Origin: Zoogloea sp. 1C4
Lineage (GTDB): Bacteria > Pseudomonadota > Gammaproteobacteria > Burkholderiales > Rhodocyclaceae
Length of the DNA stretch: 64,000 bases
NCBI RefSeq assembly: GCF_009469605.1
Contig: NZ_SSXU01000019.1
Location: 1 to 64,000, forward strand
Direction of reading: 5' to 3'
Both the position numbers and the translations under genes were made by a program. Below, one piece after another: positions 33,467 to 42,788 of the stretch. Under the pieces are notes generated by a model. The model had not been told where the DNA came from. It saw only the letters and a list, made by a program, of their open reading frames with translations, and made no database searches. Every line of letters starts with the position of its first letter. Position 1 is the stretch's first letter.

Positions 33467-34161
33467 AAACAGCCGCCCTCGTATCCCGTCATCCCGCCCT
33501 CCGTTCGCTGCGCGTCAAGGCCATCGGGGCCCTGATCGTTGGCCTGCACCTGTCGATGCCGGCGCTTGCTGCGTCGCAAGATGATCTGTTCAACGCCGCC
33601 AAGCTTGGCGATGCGAAGGAAATCGCCCAGGAAGTTGCCCGCGGGGCTGATCCCAATCTGGCCGATGCTGCCGGCAACACGCTGTTGATCACCGCGGCCC
33701 GCGAGGAGCAGCCCAAGGTGGTGGCCGAGCTGATCAAGCAGCGTGGCATCAAGCTCGACGCGCGCAATGCCGCGGGTGATTCGGCCCTGATGCTGGCCAG
33801 CCTGCGGGGTTACAACGAGGTGGTCGAACTGCTGCTGAAGGCCGGTGCCCAGTTCAATCACGACGGCTGGAACCCACTGCTCTATGCCGCCTTTGAAGGC
33901 CGCGTGGGCATCGTCGAGATGCTGCTGGCGAAGGGCGCCAACCCCGATGCGCTGGCCCCCAACCGGAGCACGCCGCTGATGTTTGCCGCCCGCAATGGCC
34001 ACGAAGACGTGGTTGTTCGTCTACTGAAGGCTGGCGCGAACGTCGACCTGAAGAACGACCAGAACGAGACTGCCGACAGCTGGGCAGCCAAGTATCGCAA
34101 CACCGACATCGCCGAGCTGATCCAGGCCGAACGCAAGGCCCGCGCAGGCCGCGCAAAATAA
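33463..34161 (+). CDS. Exported ankyrin-repeat protein
   Basis: The 232-residue protein has a probable signal peptide (IGALIVGLHLSMPALAAS) and then about five ankyrin repeats, recognisable from AAKLGDAKEI, GNTLLITAAREEQPKVVAEL, GDSALMLASLRGYNEVVELL, WNPLLYAAFEGRVGIVEMLL and RSTPLMFAARNGHEDVVVRLL. It ends in a charged tail. Periplasmic ankyrin proteins usually mediate protein contacts; some protect catalase or act with neighbours, but no partner is evident here. It is translationally coupled to the tatD gene. Confidence 0.9.
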   Translation: MKTAALVSRHPALRSLRVKAIGALIVGLHLSMPALAASQDDLFNAAKLGDAKEIAQEVARGADPNLADAAGNTLLITAAREEQPKVVAELIKQRGIKLDARNAAGDSALMLASLRGYNEVVELLLKAGAQFNHDGWNPLLYAAFEGRVGIVEMLLAKGANPDALAPNRSTPLMFAARNGHEDVVVRLLKAGANVDLKNDQNETADSWAAKYRNTDIAELIQAERKARAGRAK

Positions 34162-34201
34162 GGCTTGCGGGCAGGCCGGATGCCTTGCCTGCCCGTAATC
34201 A

Positions 34202-34378
34202 TCAATACCTGCCGTGCCCGAGGCGCCAGGGGAGCGACGGCCCCACCCGGCGCAGCACCCCGGCGACGATCACGGCCAGCAGGGCGGGCACCAGGGCATG
34301 GTCGCCCTGGCCGCCGGCCAGCAGAACGCCAACGATTACGCCGCTCACCATCAGAATCCGGCAGATCAAGGTTTCCAT
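34202..34378 (-). CDS. 58-residue hydrophobic membrane protein behind a LexA-type promoter
   Basis: A short open frame starts at ATG 34378 with a strong ribosome site (AAAGGAGA, spaced five to seven bases). The product has two hydrophobic segments, ICRILMVSGVIVGVLLAGG and ALVPALLAVIVAGVL, followed by a basic tail (RRVGPSLPWRLGHGR). I do not recognise a family. About 105 bases upstream is a promoter whose -10 box overlaps a LexA-type box, so expression is likely DNA-damage inducible. A small hydrophobic SOS protein recalls TisB-type peptides in size and control, but there is no sequence evidence of toxicity. The ORF is below the usual size cutoff and could be missed by annotation. Confidence 0.65.
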   Translation of the reverse strand: METLICRILMVSGVIVGVLLAGGQGDHALVPALLAVIVAGVLRRVGPSLPWRLGHGRY

Positions 34379-34467
34379 CGAAGTCTCCTTTCAGCATGAC
34401 AGGTGCCCCGTGGGGCGTTGAGGTGAGATGCGCAGACCTTGCCGTGGGCACAAGGCCCGATAACTGA

Positions 34468-34495
34468 TTGCGCATCCGATGACTGTAAGTATATA
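34468..34495 (+). promoter_or_regulatory. Putative sigma-70 promoter toward the tyrosine recombinase
   Basis: TTGCGC and TATATA are separated by 16 bases; the -10 lies inside the LexA-type box. Recombinase translation starts about 80 bases downstream. Confidence 0.5.
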
Positions 34496-34498
34496 CAG
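34483..34498. promoter_or_regulatory. LexA (SOS) box
   Basis: CTGTAAGTATATACAG fits the proteobacterial LexA consensus CTGT-N8-ACAG exactly, with an AT-rich centre. It overlaps the -10 region of promoters on both strands, so bound LexA would block both. Confidence 0.8.
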
Positions 34499-34515
34499 CT
34501 ATCGGATTTCCGCAA
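34488..34515 (-). promoter_or_regulatory. Putative sigma-70 promoter toward the small membrane protein
   Basis: On the minus strand TTGCGG (34515-34510) and TATACT (34493-34488) are spaced by 16 bases. The -10 box lies within the LexA-type box. Confidence 0.55.
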
Positions 34516-34577
34516 GCGCATCGTTCGCACGAGTGCGTCTTCCGGCATGACCGCAGACTCGGGCTAAACTTGAGTCC

Positions 34578-35834
34578 ATGAAAAAGAAGACCGCGCCCGC
34601 TCCCCAGCTTTCCCAGCCTGTCGCACCTCCGCTTGTGCCGATCCGTCCACTCGACGAGATCGCGATTCCTGCCGATCTGGATGGTCGGCAAGGCGTCAAT
34701 CGCGCCGACCCGGCCCGCCTGCAGATCAATGCCGACAACGACGCGGATGCGATCCGCTGCTTTCTGGCCGAGTACGATCGCTCCCTCGGTACGCTGCGCA
34801 TCTATCAGCGCGAGTGCGAGCGGCTGCTGCTGTGGTCGCTCAATGATTGCGGCAAGCCGATCTCCAGCCTCAATCGGCAGGATTTCGAGGGCTACCTGAA
34901 CTTCCTCGCCGATCCGCAGCCCGCGGCGCTGTGGTGTGGGCCGAAGGCCGACCGGCGTACCGAGAAGTGGCGCCCGTTTGTCGGGCCACTGTCCGAAAGC
35001 GCAGTGCTCACCGCGATCGCGGCGATCAATTCGTTGATGCGCTACCTGGTCGATGCCGGTTATCTGGCGGGCAATCCCCTCGGCCTCATCCGGCAGCGCC
35101 GCCGCAAGATGTCCGCCGAAGCGGCCGGGCCCCTCCGGGCGGTGGCGAGCACCGACGAGGTCGAGAAGATCGAGCGTTTTCTTGATGCCCAGATGTGGCA
35201 GGCGGTGACGGCCGCCATCGAGGCCATGCCGCGAGATTCCGAGCGGGGCCGGGATGAATACGAGCGGGCGCGCTTTCTTGCGGCCACGCTCTACATGCTG
35301 GCACCCCGCGCGGGAGAGCTGGAAAGTCATAGGATGAACAGCTTCCGCGAAGAGCGCGGGCTGTGGTGGTGGCACGTGGTGGGGAAGGGCGGCAAGAAGG
35401 CGAAGGTGCCGGTGGCTGATGACATGCTCCAGGCGCTGATCCGTTACCGCAAATACCTCGGCCTGAGCGCGGTTCCTCGGCGGGACGACGCCACGCCGAT
35501 CCTGGTATCGGTGAAGGACGGCAGCCCAATCACCGCGCGGCGACTCAACCAGATCCTGAAAAAGATCTTCAGCGCCGCGGCCGAGCTGCTTCCGGCTGAT
35601 GCGGAGCACAAGAAGGAGAAGCTCCGCGCGGCGTCGGCCCACTGGGGCCGTCACACCGGCATCACGGCCAAGCTCGACAGCGGCATTGACGAACGTTACG
35701 TTCAGAAGGATGCCCGGCACACGGACGCCCGGACGACCCAGCGCTACATTCATGAGGAAGAAGAGCGCTGGCACGATGAGGCGCAGAAGCAGCGCCTGCC
35801 GTGGGCGGGCGAGAAGCCGGGTGGTCAGTCGTAG
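34578..35834 (+). CDS. Tyrosine-type site-specific recombinase/integrase
   Basis: The 418-residue protein has an N-terminal core-binding SAM-like domain (about 60-170, LGTLRIYQRECERLLLWSL) and a C-terminal catalytic domain. Catalytic residues are all visible: Arg in LAPRAGELESH, Lys in GKGGKKAKVPV, His-x-x-Arg in SAHWGRHTG, the second His in DARHTDARTTQ and the Tyr nucleophile in TQRYIHEE. It should therefore be an active recombinase. Its substrate is unknown: no phage genes, direct repeats or excisionase are nearby. It starts about 80 bases after a LexA-type box and precedes a KfrA-like gene. This pairing suggests a plasmid- or island-derived module now stable in the chromosome. Confidence 0.93.
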   Translation: MKKKTAPAPQLSQPVAPPLVPIRPLDEIAIPADLDGRQGVNRADPARLQINADNDADAIRCFLAEYDRSLGTLRIYQRECERLLLWSLNDCGKPISSLNRQDFEGYLNFLADPQPAALWCGPKADRRTEKWRPFVGPLSESAVLTAIAAINSLMRYLVDAGYLAGNPLGLIRQRRRKMSAEAAGPLRAVASTDEVEKIERFLDAQMWQAVTAAIEAMPRDSERGRDEYERARFLAATLYMLAPRAGELESHRMNSFREERGLWWWHVVGKGGKKAKVPVADDMLQALIRYRKYLGLSAVPRRDDATPILVSVKDGSPITARRLNQILKKIFSAAAELLPADAEHKKEKLRAASAHWGRHTGITAKLDSGIDERYVQKDARHTDARTTQRYIHEEEERWHDEAQKQRLPWAGEKPGGQS

Positions 35835-35931
35835 GGCCGGGTGACGTAAGCCTTTCAGGCTTTTCGTGGGTGGTGTGTCACGGTCGACGAATCGTCATAA
35901 AGATTACGTTTTCCGGGCGTATACGTATGGT

Positions 35932-35950
35932 AATGTTCCTGAGTTACATT
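35932..35950. promoter_or_regulatory. Palindrome upstream of the KfrA-like gene, possible autoregulatory operator
   Basis: AATGT and ACATT flank a 9-base spacer, about 30 bases before the start codon. KfrA proteins of plasmids repress their own promoter by binding a palindromic operator; that this is the site is inferred. Confidence 0.4.
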
Positions 35951-35981
35951 AATTTGCATTCGCAAAGCAAGGGAACGAACC

Positions 35982-37025
35982 ATGGCCCGCAGCAGTAGCG
36001 TCACGTTCGAGGCAGTCGAGCAGATCTGCTTCCAGTTACTCTCTCAAGGAGAGAACCCGTCGTTCAACCTCGTCTATGCCGAGCTCGGCAACAAGGGCTC
36101 GAGCGAGATCGTCCAGCGCTACATTGACCAGTGGCGCCGCGAGACGGGTGCCGCCTTCTTCCGTCAGCGCAGCATTCCGGGCATGCCCGACGAGCTGATC
36201 TCGGCGACGGATTCGTTCATGAGCAAGATGTGGTCGCTGTCGCTCCAGCAGGCCGACCAGATTCTGGCTGCCCAGCGCCAGGATCTGGAGCAGGAGCGCG
36301 AAGCCCTGCGCCAGCGCTTCCAGGAAGCCGACGACCGCATCCGCCAGCTCGAAGCCGTGGGTGCCACCGCGTCCCGGCAGATCGCGCTGCTGGAGCAGGA
36401 AGTGAGCAGTCGCGACAGCACGATCACGGACTTGCGCAACCAGGCACTGGAATTCCTGCGCCAGCGGGAAGGGCTTGAAAACCGTGTGAAGCAGCTCGAA
36501 GAGGCGGCCGAGGTGCGGGAGCAGAAGTTCACCGCGGAATCAGAGCGGATGGTTCGTTTGCTTCAGACCGACCGGGATCGCTACAGCGCGTCCCTGAAGG
36601 ATGAGCAGGAGCGGGGCGCCCAGGAGCGGGAACTGCTGCTCAAGCAGATCGAGACGGCCCGGCAGGAGAAGGTGGCCGAGCTGATGGCGATGCGTCAGCA
36701 GATCGCCAATCGGGAGGATCGGGAAGCGCGCCAGCGCGAGCAGACCGAGGAGGCCAAGGCCGCCCTGCGGGAAGCCGTGTCGAAGACCCGCCAGATCGAA
36801 ACCTCGCTGGCTGCTGCAGAAGGGCGGATCGAGCGTCTGCAGGCGCAATTGAAGATCGCCAGCGAGGCGGCCCATGGCAAGGAATCTGCGGTGGCCGCCG
36901 CGGAAGCGCGGGCAAGGGCGGTCGAAGAGGTGCGTCTCGCTGAGACTGCCCGCGCCCAGCGGGCCGAGGCCAACCTCGCCGAGGCGCTGGCGGAGCTGGC
37001 TCAGCTCAAGAAGCAGAAAGCCTGA
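35982..37025 (+). CDS. KfrA-like DNA-binding coiled-coil protein
   Basis: The 347-residue protein has a KfrA_N DNA-binding domain (about 1-110; VTFEAVEQICFQLLSQGENPSFNLVYAEL, GSSEIVQRYIDQWRRE seen in order) and then an almost uninterrupted coiled coil rich in Glu, Gln, Arg and Ala to the C-terminus. Plasmid KfrA proteins are autoregulated nucleoid-like factors with a very long alpha-helical tail that aid plasmid partition. Chromosomal copies paired with a tyrosine recombinase are less understood. The gene has its own upstream region of about 150 bases with palindromes and a strong terminator downstream. Confidence 0.88.
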   Translation: MARSSSVTFEAVEQICFQLLSQGENPSFNLVYAELGNKGSSEIVQRYIDQWRRETGAAFFRQRSIPGMPDELISATDSFMSKMWSLSLQQADQILAAQRQDLEQEREALRQRFQEADDRIRQLEAVGATASRQIALLEQEVSSRDSTITDLRNQALEFLRQREGLENRVKQLEEAAEVREQKFTAESERMVRLLQTDRDRYSASLKDEQERGAQERELLLKQIETARQEKVAELMAMRQQIANREDREARQREQTEEAKAALREAVSKTRQIETSLAAAEGRIERLQAQLKIASEAAHGKESAVAAAEARARAVEEVRLAETARAQRAEANLAEALAELAQLKKQKA

Positions 37026-37031
37026 AACGCC

Positions 37032-37077
37032 CCGGGGGTGAGCAGGCGTCGATCTTTCGACGCTTGCTCACCCCCGG
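37032..37077 (+). terminator. Terminator of the KfrA-like gene
   Basis: Two 21-base arms (beginning CCGGGGGTGAGCA) pair with one G-T wobble around the loop TCTT; TTTG follows. A second shorter hairpin (TGGCCGCGGC / GCTGCGGCCA, about 37087-37110) lies before the convergent gene. Confidence 0.8.
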
Positions 37078-37118
37078 TTTGACGATGGCCGCGGCTCAGG
37101 CTGCGGCCATTTTCACGT

Positions 37119-38906
37119 TCAGCGGCTGGCGGGCGCGTGCTTGTCCAGCCACTGGCCGAGCATCATCGAAATCCACACCATCTCGCCGTAGTAGCCCGGG
37201 AATGCGGGCAGGTGGGTGGAGAACAGTTCGCTCACGAAATCCTTGCGCAGGATGTTGCGTTCGACCAGCACATCGAGGGATTCCCGCGCGAGCTTGTCGA
37301 GGCCCTTGTGCTTGAGCACCCAGTGACCGTAGGGCAGGCCGAAGCCCTGCTTCTTCTTGGTGATGATCTCGGGCGGCAGGAAATCCTTCAGCGCTTCCTT
37401 AAAGAACCAACGCAGTTGCAGGCCCTTCAGCTTGTACTCGGGCGGCAGCTGGAGCGAGAAATCCAGCAGCGCGTCGTCGAGGAGCGGGAAGATCACGTTC
37501 ATGTCGGCGAGGCGCGTGCTGCCGATCACCTTGGGCAGATCGTTGTCGGCCAGCGTGAAGCGCCAGTCGAAGTTGAGCATCTTGTTCACCAGCGCGTGGG
37601 CGGTGGTGTTCTGCCAGACACGGCGCTGCAGCTTGACCGGCGCATCGGTGTCGACGCCCGCCAGGAAGTCCTTCGGGAAGACGTTGTCCATCCCGAGGCG
37701 GTAGATCAGGTTGTACTGGGCGGTGCGCTCGGGCAGCGGGGTGGTGGCCTGTTCGATGTAGCTGGCAGCCTTGCGCATCAGCGGCAGCTTGCCCAGCGGG
37801 GTCTGCATGATGACGGGCTCGAGGAGGGCGCTCTTGATGAGGCCGGGCACGTTCTCGTAGTAGCCGAAGACGCGCTGCTTGGCGTAGCGGGTGTTGCCGC
37901 CGAAGAGTTCGTCACCGCCGTCACCGGCGAACATCTTGCGGTGGCCGTCGTCGTGGGCCAGCTTGGCGCACAGGTAGGCGGGCAGCACCGACGAGTTGCC
38001 GAAGGGCTGGTCGTAGGACGCGGCGACGCTGGGGATGTTGGCGACCAGGTCGTCGGAGGTGATGTAGTACGGGACGTGCTTCACGCCGAAATGCTTGGCG
38101 GCGATCTTGGCAAACTCCATCTCGTCGTAGCCTTCGGCCTCGAAGCCTATGGAGTAGGCGGTGACCGGGTTGCCGCTCTTGGCGAGCATGCCGACCACGG
38201 TGGAGCTGTCGGTGCCACCAGAGAGGAAGGCGCCCACCGAGGCACCGTCGAGTTCGCGTTCGACGGCCGATTTGATCAGCGTCTTGAAGGTGGCGGCGCT
38301 GCTGGCGAAATCGGCGCTGGCGGGCTCTTCGAAGCGGGGCTGCCACCAGGCGACGAGCTGGGTGCGCTCCTTGTCGGCATTGAGGCGGGAGCCCGGCTCG
38401 AGGCGGAAGATGTCCTTGAAGATGGTGCCGGGCGCTGGAATCGCGTGGAAATACAGGTAGTCGAACACGCCCTGGCGGTCGATCTCGCGACGCAACGCGG
38501 GCACTTCGTTGGCCTTGTCGGCAAAGCTCAGGCGACGGCCTTCGCTGGCGTAGCAGAAGCCGTAGGTGTTGAAGCGGTCGGAAGCCAGCCCGAGGCGGCC
38601 CTTGGCGAGATCGATCCACAGCAGCGCAAAACGCCCTTCGAGGCCGGCGATGAAGGCGTCCGGCGATTCGCAGAGCTGGGCAATCACGGCGGTCCAGCCA
38701 TCCTGCGCGACGCGACGACCGAGGGCTGCATCACGGAATCGCGGCTCGCCCTGCAGCAGCATCAGCTGTGCGCCATTGGCGAAAGCCGCCACACGAGTGC
38801 CGTCGTGCTGAAGTTGAAGGCCTGGCAGCGAGATGTCCCGGAGGTCGAGCCGGTCAAAATTCTGGTTGCGGTCGAGGGTGTCGAAATCGATAAAGCCGCG
38901 GATCAT
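37119..38906 (-). CDS. Asparagine synthetase-like protein with defective glutaminase domain
   Basis: The 595-residue protein has the two-domain layout of AsnB: an N-terminal class II amidotransferase fold and a C-terminal synthetase with the PP-loop (GAFLSGGTDSSTVVGML) and FAGDGGDELFGG. The class II amidotransferase nucleophile must be Cys at position 2, but the protein begins MIRGFIDFD and no nearby in-frame start gives MC. The glutaminase is therefore probably inactive, and the enzyme would need free ammonia or a different amine donor or acceptor. Such divergent AsnB homologues occur in polysaccharide and peptide-modification loci, yet no such genes flank this one. Substrate unknown. Confidence 0.88.
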   Translation of the reverse strand: MIRGFIDFDTLDRNQNFDRLDLRDISLPGLQLQHDGTRVAAFANGAQLMLLQGEPRFRDAALGRRVAQDGWTAVIAQLCESPDAFIAGLEGRFALLWIDLAKGRLGLASDRFNTYGFCYASEGRRLSFADKANEVPALRREIDRQGVFDYLYFHAIPAPGTIFKDIFRLEPGSRLNADKERTQLVAWWQPRFEEPASADFASSAATFKTLIKSAVERELDGASVGAFLSGGTDSSTVVGMLAKSGNPVTAYSIGFEAEGYDEMEFAKIAAKHFGVKHVPYYITSDDLVANIPSVAASYDQPFGNSSVLPAYLCAKLAHDDGHRKMFAGDGGDELFGGNTRYAKQRVFGYYENVPGLIKSALLEPVIMQTPLGKLPLMRKAASYIEQATTPLPERTAQYNLIYRLGMDNVFPKDFLAGVDTDAPVKLQRRVWQNTTAHALVNKMLNFDWRFTLADNDLPKVIGSTRLADMNVIFPLLDDALLDFSLQLPPEYKLKGLQLRWFFKEALKDFLPPEIITKKKQGFGLPYGHWVLKHKGLDKLARESLDVLVERNILRKDFVSELFSTHLPAFPGYYGEMVWISMMLGQWLDKHAPASR

Positions 38907-39475
38907 GGATATGCTGCGCTCTCGGAGTAAGTTCGGTTCGCTGGAAACGGCAAGGCATCCGGCGTGTTGATGGAAGTCGGGTAAGGTTATCTGCGTCGGG
39001 TTTCAATGGCGCGGACAAAGTTGTCGGCCAATGAAAAAAGATGTCATCCGGAGTGCCTGTCAGGCTTTTACGTTGGATGCCTTCCTGATGCCTGCAGCGG
39101 CAACCTGCGGTGCCTTGCGCCCCTTGGTTAAAAAGCCCGCGAAGGGTAGCAAATGATCATGATATTGGCACGATCACGTAACCGTTTTTGTGAATTTGAG
39201 CGAACGGCATCAGGCGGTGCGATTTTTCCTGGCTGCGGCCGGAGACGGGAGCGGGGAAGGTGTGCGGTCAGGTGTCACGAAAAAGCCGCAAAACGGGGGT
39301 GGCTATACAAAAAGATGGTTTTGAATTAGGATGATACGTTGTTACTAGATACCAAACGGCGGCGTGAGCTGCCGTTTCGCCTTTTTGTCGGGCGGGCTTT
39401 CCTGCCGGGTGCGTCTGACAACAGCATGCAGACTCATCCACTTGCCTGACGGCACCATAATCAAGAACGAGTGCC
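38907..39475. other. 569-base intergenic region before argF
   Basis: No credible protein-coding gene is visible. It is AT-richer than the flanks around 39140-39200 and 39300-39350, and contains a rho-independent terminator at 39354-39386 on the plus strand. It must also hold the promoter of the divergent asparagine-synthetase-like gene and that of argF. Confidence 0.6.
39354..39386 (+). terminator. Terminator upstream of argF with no gene in front of it
   Basis: AAACGGCGGC, loop GTGA and GCTGCCGTTT form a ten-pair stem with one mismatch, followed by CGCCTTTTT. It is 90 bases before the argF start. It must end either an unannotated small RNA or an attenuated argF leader. Confidence 0.75.
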
Positions 39476-40402
39476 ATGAACGCACCGAGACACTACCTAC
39501 AGTTCAAAGATTTCACTCGCGCCGAGTACGACTACCTCTTTGCCCGCACCCGCTGGATCAAGGAAAAGTTCAAACGCTACGAACCCCATCACCCGCTGTT
39601 CGATCGGACGCTGGTGATGATCTTCGAGAAGGCCAGCACGCGCACGCGCCTGTCCTTCGAGGCGGGGATGCAGCAACTCGGCGGCTCGGCCATCTACCTC
39701 AACACGCGTGATTCCCAGCTCGGCCGCGGCGAACCCGTCGAGGACGCCGCCCAGGTGATCTCGCGGATGAGCGACATCGTGATGATCCGAACCTTCGAGC
39801 AGTCGATCATCGAACGCTTCGCCGAATACTCCCGCGTGCCGGTGATCAACGGCCTCACCAACGAATTCCACCCGTGCCAGATCCTGGCGGACATCTTCAC
39901 CTTCATCGAGCATCGCGGCTCGATTCAGGGCAAGACGGTGGCGTGGGTCGGCGACGGCAACAACATGTGCAACACCTGGCTGCAGGCGGCCGAACTGCTG
40001 GATTTCAAGGTCCACGTCTCGACGCCACCGGGCTACGAGTTCTGCCCCGAGCTCGCCGGCGTGCAGGGCTCCGACCACTTCGTGAGTTTCGCCGATCCGA
40101 TGGACGCCTGCCGTGGCGCCGATCTGGTCACCACCGACGTGTGGACCAGCATGGGCTTCGAGGCCGAAAACGACGAGCGGATGCGCGACTTCGCCGACTG
40201 GCGGGTCGACGCCGACATGATGCAGGTTGCCAGTCCCGACGCGCTGTTCATGCACTGCCTGCCGGCTCATCGCGGCGAGGAAGTCACGGCCGAAGTGATC
40301 GACGGCCCGCAGTCGGTGGTGTGGGACGAGGCCGAGAACCGCCTCCACGCCCAGAAGGCCCTGATGGAATTCCTGATGATCGGCAAGGTCCAAAACGACT
40401 GA
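39476..40402 (+). CDS. argF: Ornithine carbamoyltransferase
   Basis: A 308-residue cytosolic enzyme that joins carbamoyl phosphate and ornithine to citrulline in arginine synthesis. It carries the carbamoyl-phosphate motif EKASTRTRLSFEAG, the HPCQ motif (FHPCQILADI), the DVWTSMG segment of the ornithine loop and the catalytic HCLPAHRGEE. Length is typical. argG follows 59 bases downstream in the same direction, so both probably form one unit catalysing two consecutive steps. Confidence 0.97.
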   Translation: MNAPRHYLQFKDFTRAEYDYLFARTRWIKEKFKRYEPHHPLFDRTLVMIFEKASTRTRLSFEAGMQQLGGSAIYLNTRDSQLGRGEPVEDAAQVISRMSDIVMIRTFEQSIIERFAEYSRVPVINGLTNEFHPCQILADIFTFIEHRGSIQGKTVAWVGDGNNMCNTWLQAAELLDFKVHVSTPPGYEFCPELAGVQGSDHFVSFADPMDACRGADLVTTDVWTSMGFEAENDERMRDFADWRVDADMMQVASPDALFMHCLPAHRGEEVTAEVIDGPQSVVWDEAENRLHAQKALMEFLMIGKVQND

Positions 40403-40461
40403 CCCTGAAGTACGGCAACAATTGATTCAAGACTCATCTACTCATTAGCAGAAAGCAGGAC

Positions 40462-41691
<1,230 letters not shown>

Positions 41692-41700
41692 TACGCCGGC

Positions 41701-41934
41701 ATGGATCCCAACGACGTTTTCATTTTCGGGCTGACCGTCGCAGAGTTTGAGGACATCTCCCTCAAGGTCTGCGTCGGCGGCCTGATCGCCTACATGATCT
41801 TCATCATCGGCCACCTCGCCTGGGAATCCAAGGCGGGCAAATACGGCGCGATCTGGATGTTCATAGGCCTGGGCGTCGGCTTCATCGGCTTCATGGCCAA
41901 GGGCATCCTCCAGCGGCTGCTCGGCATCGAATAA
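41701..41934 (+). CDS. DUF2788 small membrane protein
   Basis: The 77-residue protein has two predicted membrane helices (VCVGGLIAYMIFIIGHLAW and IWMFIGLGVGFIGFMAKGI) and matches the DUF2788 pattern, with an N-terminal FEDISLKVC segment. Function is unknown. It starts nine bases after the argG stop, so it is likely cotranscribed; this adjacency is common in Rhodocyclales and relatives. Confidence 0.85.
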   Translation: MDPNDVFIFGLTVAEFEDISLKVCVGGLIAYMIFIIGHLAWESKAGKYGAIWMFIGLGVGFIGFMAKGILQRLLGIE

Positions 41935-41956
41935 CCTCATCTTTTGAATTGACAAA

Positions 41957-42280
41957 ATGACCCAGTCTGCACAATTCGACGGCGTGTCCGTCGTCAAGCA
42001 AGCCAATGTGTATTTCGACGGCAAGTGCGTCAGCCACACCGTCCTGTTTGCCGATGGCAGCAAGAAGACCGTCGGCGTGATCCTGCCGGCCAGTCTGACC
42101 TTCAACGCCGGCGCGCCGGAAGTGATGGAAACCGTGGCCGGCGCCTGCCGTTATCGCCTGAAGGGCGAGACTGAATGGAAGACCTCCACCGCCGGCGAGA
42201 GCTTCAACGTGCCGGGCGACTCCAGCTTCGACATCGAAGTGACGGGCGAGCCTTACCACTACGTCTGCTACTTCGGCTGA
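41957..42280 (+). CDS. ppnP: Pyrimidine/purine nucleoside phosphorylase PpnP
   Basis: A 107-residue cupin of the PpnP (YaiE, DUF1255) family, with KANVYFDGK-like [23 protein letters not shown] and the C-terminal [17 protein letters not shown]. The E. coli homologue phosphorolyses several nucleosides to free base and ribose-1-phosphate. Length is standard. It lies between DUF2788 and yajQ, and probably belongs to the same transcript. Confidence 0.94.
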   Translation: MTQSAQFDGVSVVKQANVYFDGKCVSHTVLFADGSKKTVGVILPASLTFNAGAPEVMETVAGACRYRLKGETEWKTSTAGESFNVPGDSSFDIEVTGEPYHYVCYFG

Positions 42281-42293
42281 ACGGGAGTCGATC

Positions 42294-42779
42294 ATGCCGT
42301 CCTTCGACATCACCTCCGAAGTCGACATGGTTGCCCTGCGTAACGCCGTCGAGGGCGCCAATCGCAAGATCACCGGCCGCTACGACTTCAAGGGCAGCGA
42401 CGCGCGGGTCGAGCAGACCGAAAAGCTGCTCACCCTGCACGGCGACAGCGATTTCCAGCTCGAGCAGATGCTGGCCATCCTGCTGCCCGAAATGACCGCC
42501 AAGAAGATTGACGTGCGCTGCCTCAAGCACGGTGACGTGCAGAAGGTTGGCGGCAACAAGGTCAAGCAGGAACTCACGGTCCGTGTCGGCATCGAGCAGG
42601 AGCAGTCCAAGAAGATCGTCAAGCTCATCAAGGACAGCAAGCTGAAGGTGCAGGCCAGCATCCAGGGCGAAGCCGTCCGGGTCAGCGGTGCCAAGCGTGA
42701 CCTCCTGCAAGACTGTATTGCCCTGGTTCGCAAGGAAATTGCGGACTATCCTTTGCAGTATGGCAACTTCAGGGATTGA
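42294..42779 (+). CDS. YajQ-family nucleotide-binding protein
   Basis: A 161-residue protein with two ferredoxin-like halves typical of YajQ: MPSFDITSEVDMVALRNAVE, RYDFKGSDA, and the C-terminal KEIADYPLQYGNFRD. Xanthomonas YajQ-type proteins bind cyclic di-GMP and change transcription with a LysR partner; others bind tRNA or nucleotides. No partner is evident here. Starts 13 bases after ppnP. Confidence 0.95.
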   Translation: MPSFDITSEVDMVALRNAVEGANRKITGRYDFKGSDARVEQTEKLLTLHGDSDFQLEQMLAILLPEMTAKKIDVRCLKHGDVQKVGGNKVKQELTVRVGIEQEQSKKIVKLIKDSKLKVQASIQGEAVRVSGAKRDLLQDCIALVRKEIADYPLQYGNFRD

Positions 42780-42788
42780 TTTGCAGCC

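Noticed and set aside
33882-35774. 630-codon minus-strand open frame over the recombinase
   Set aside because: It is antisense to an intact tyrosine recombinase and shows no domain. The small 58-codon frame in the same area uses a different reading frame and has a ribosome site.
34483-37025. Prophage or integrative element around the tyrosine recombinase
   Set aside because: No phage structural, replication or conjugation genes, no tRNA target and no flanking direct repeat are seen; neighbouring genes are core functions.
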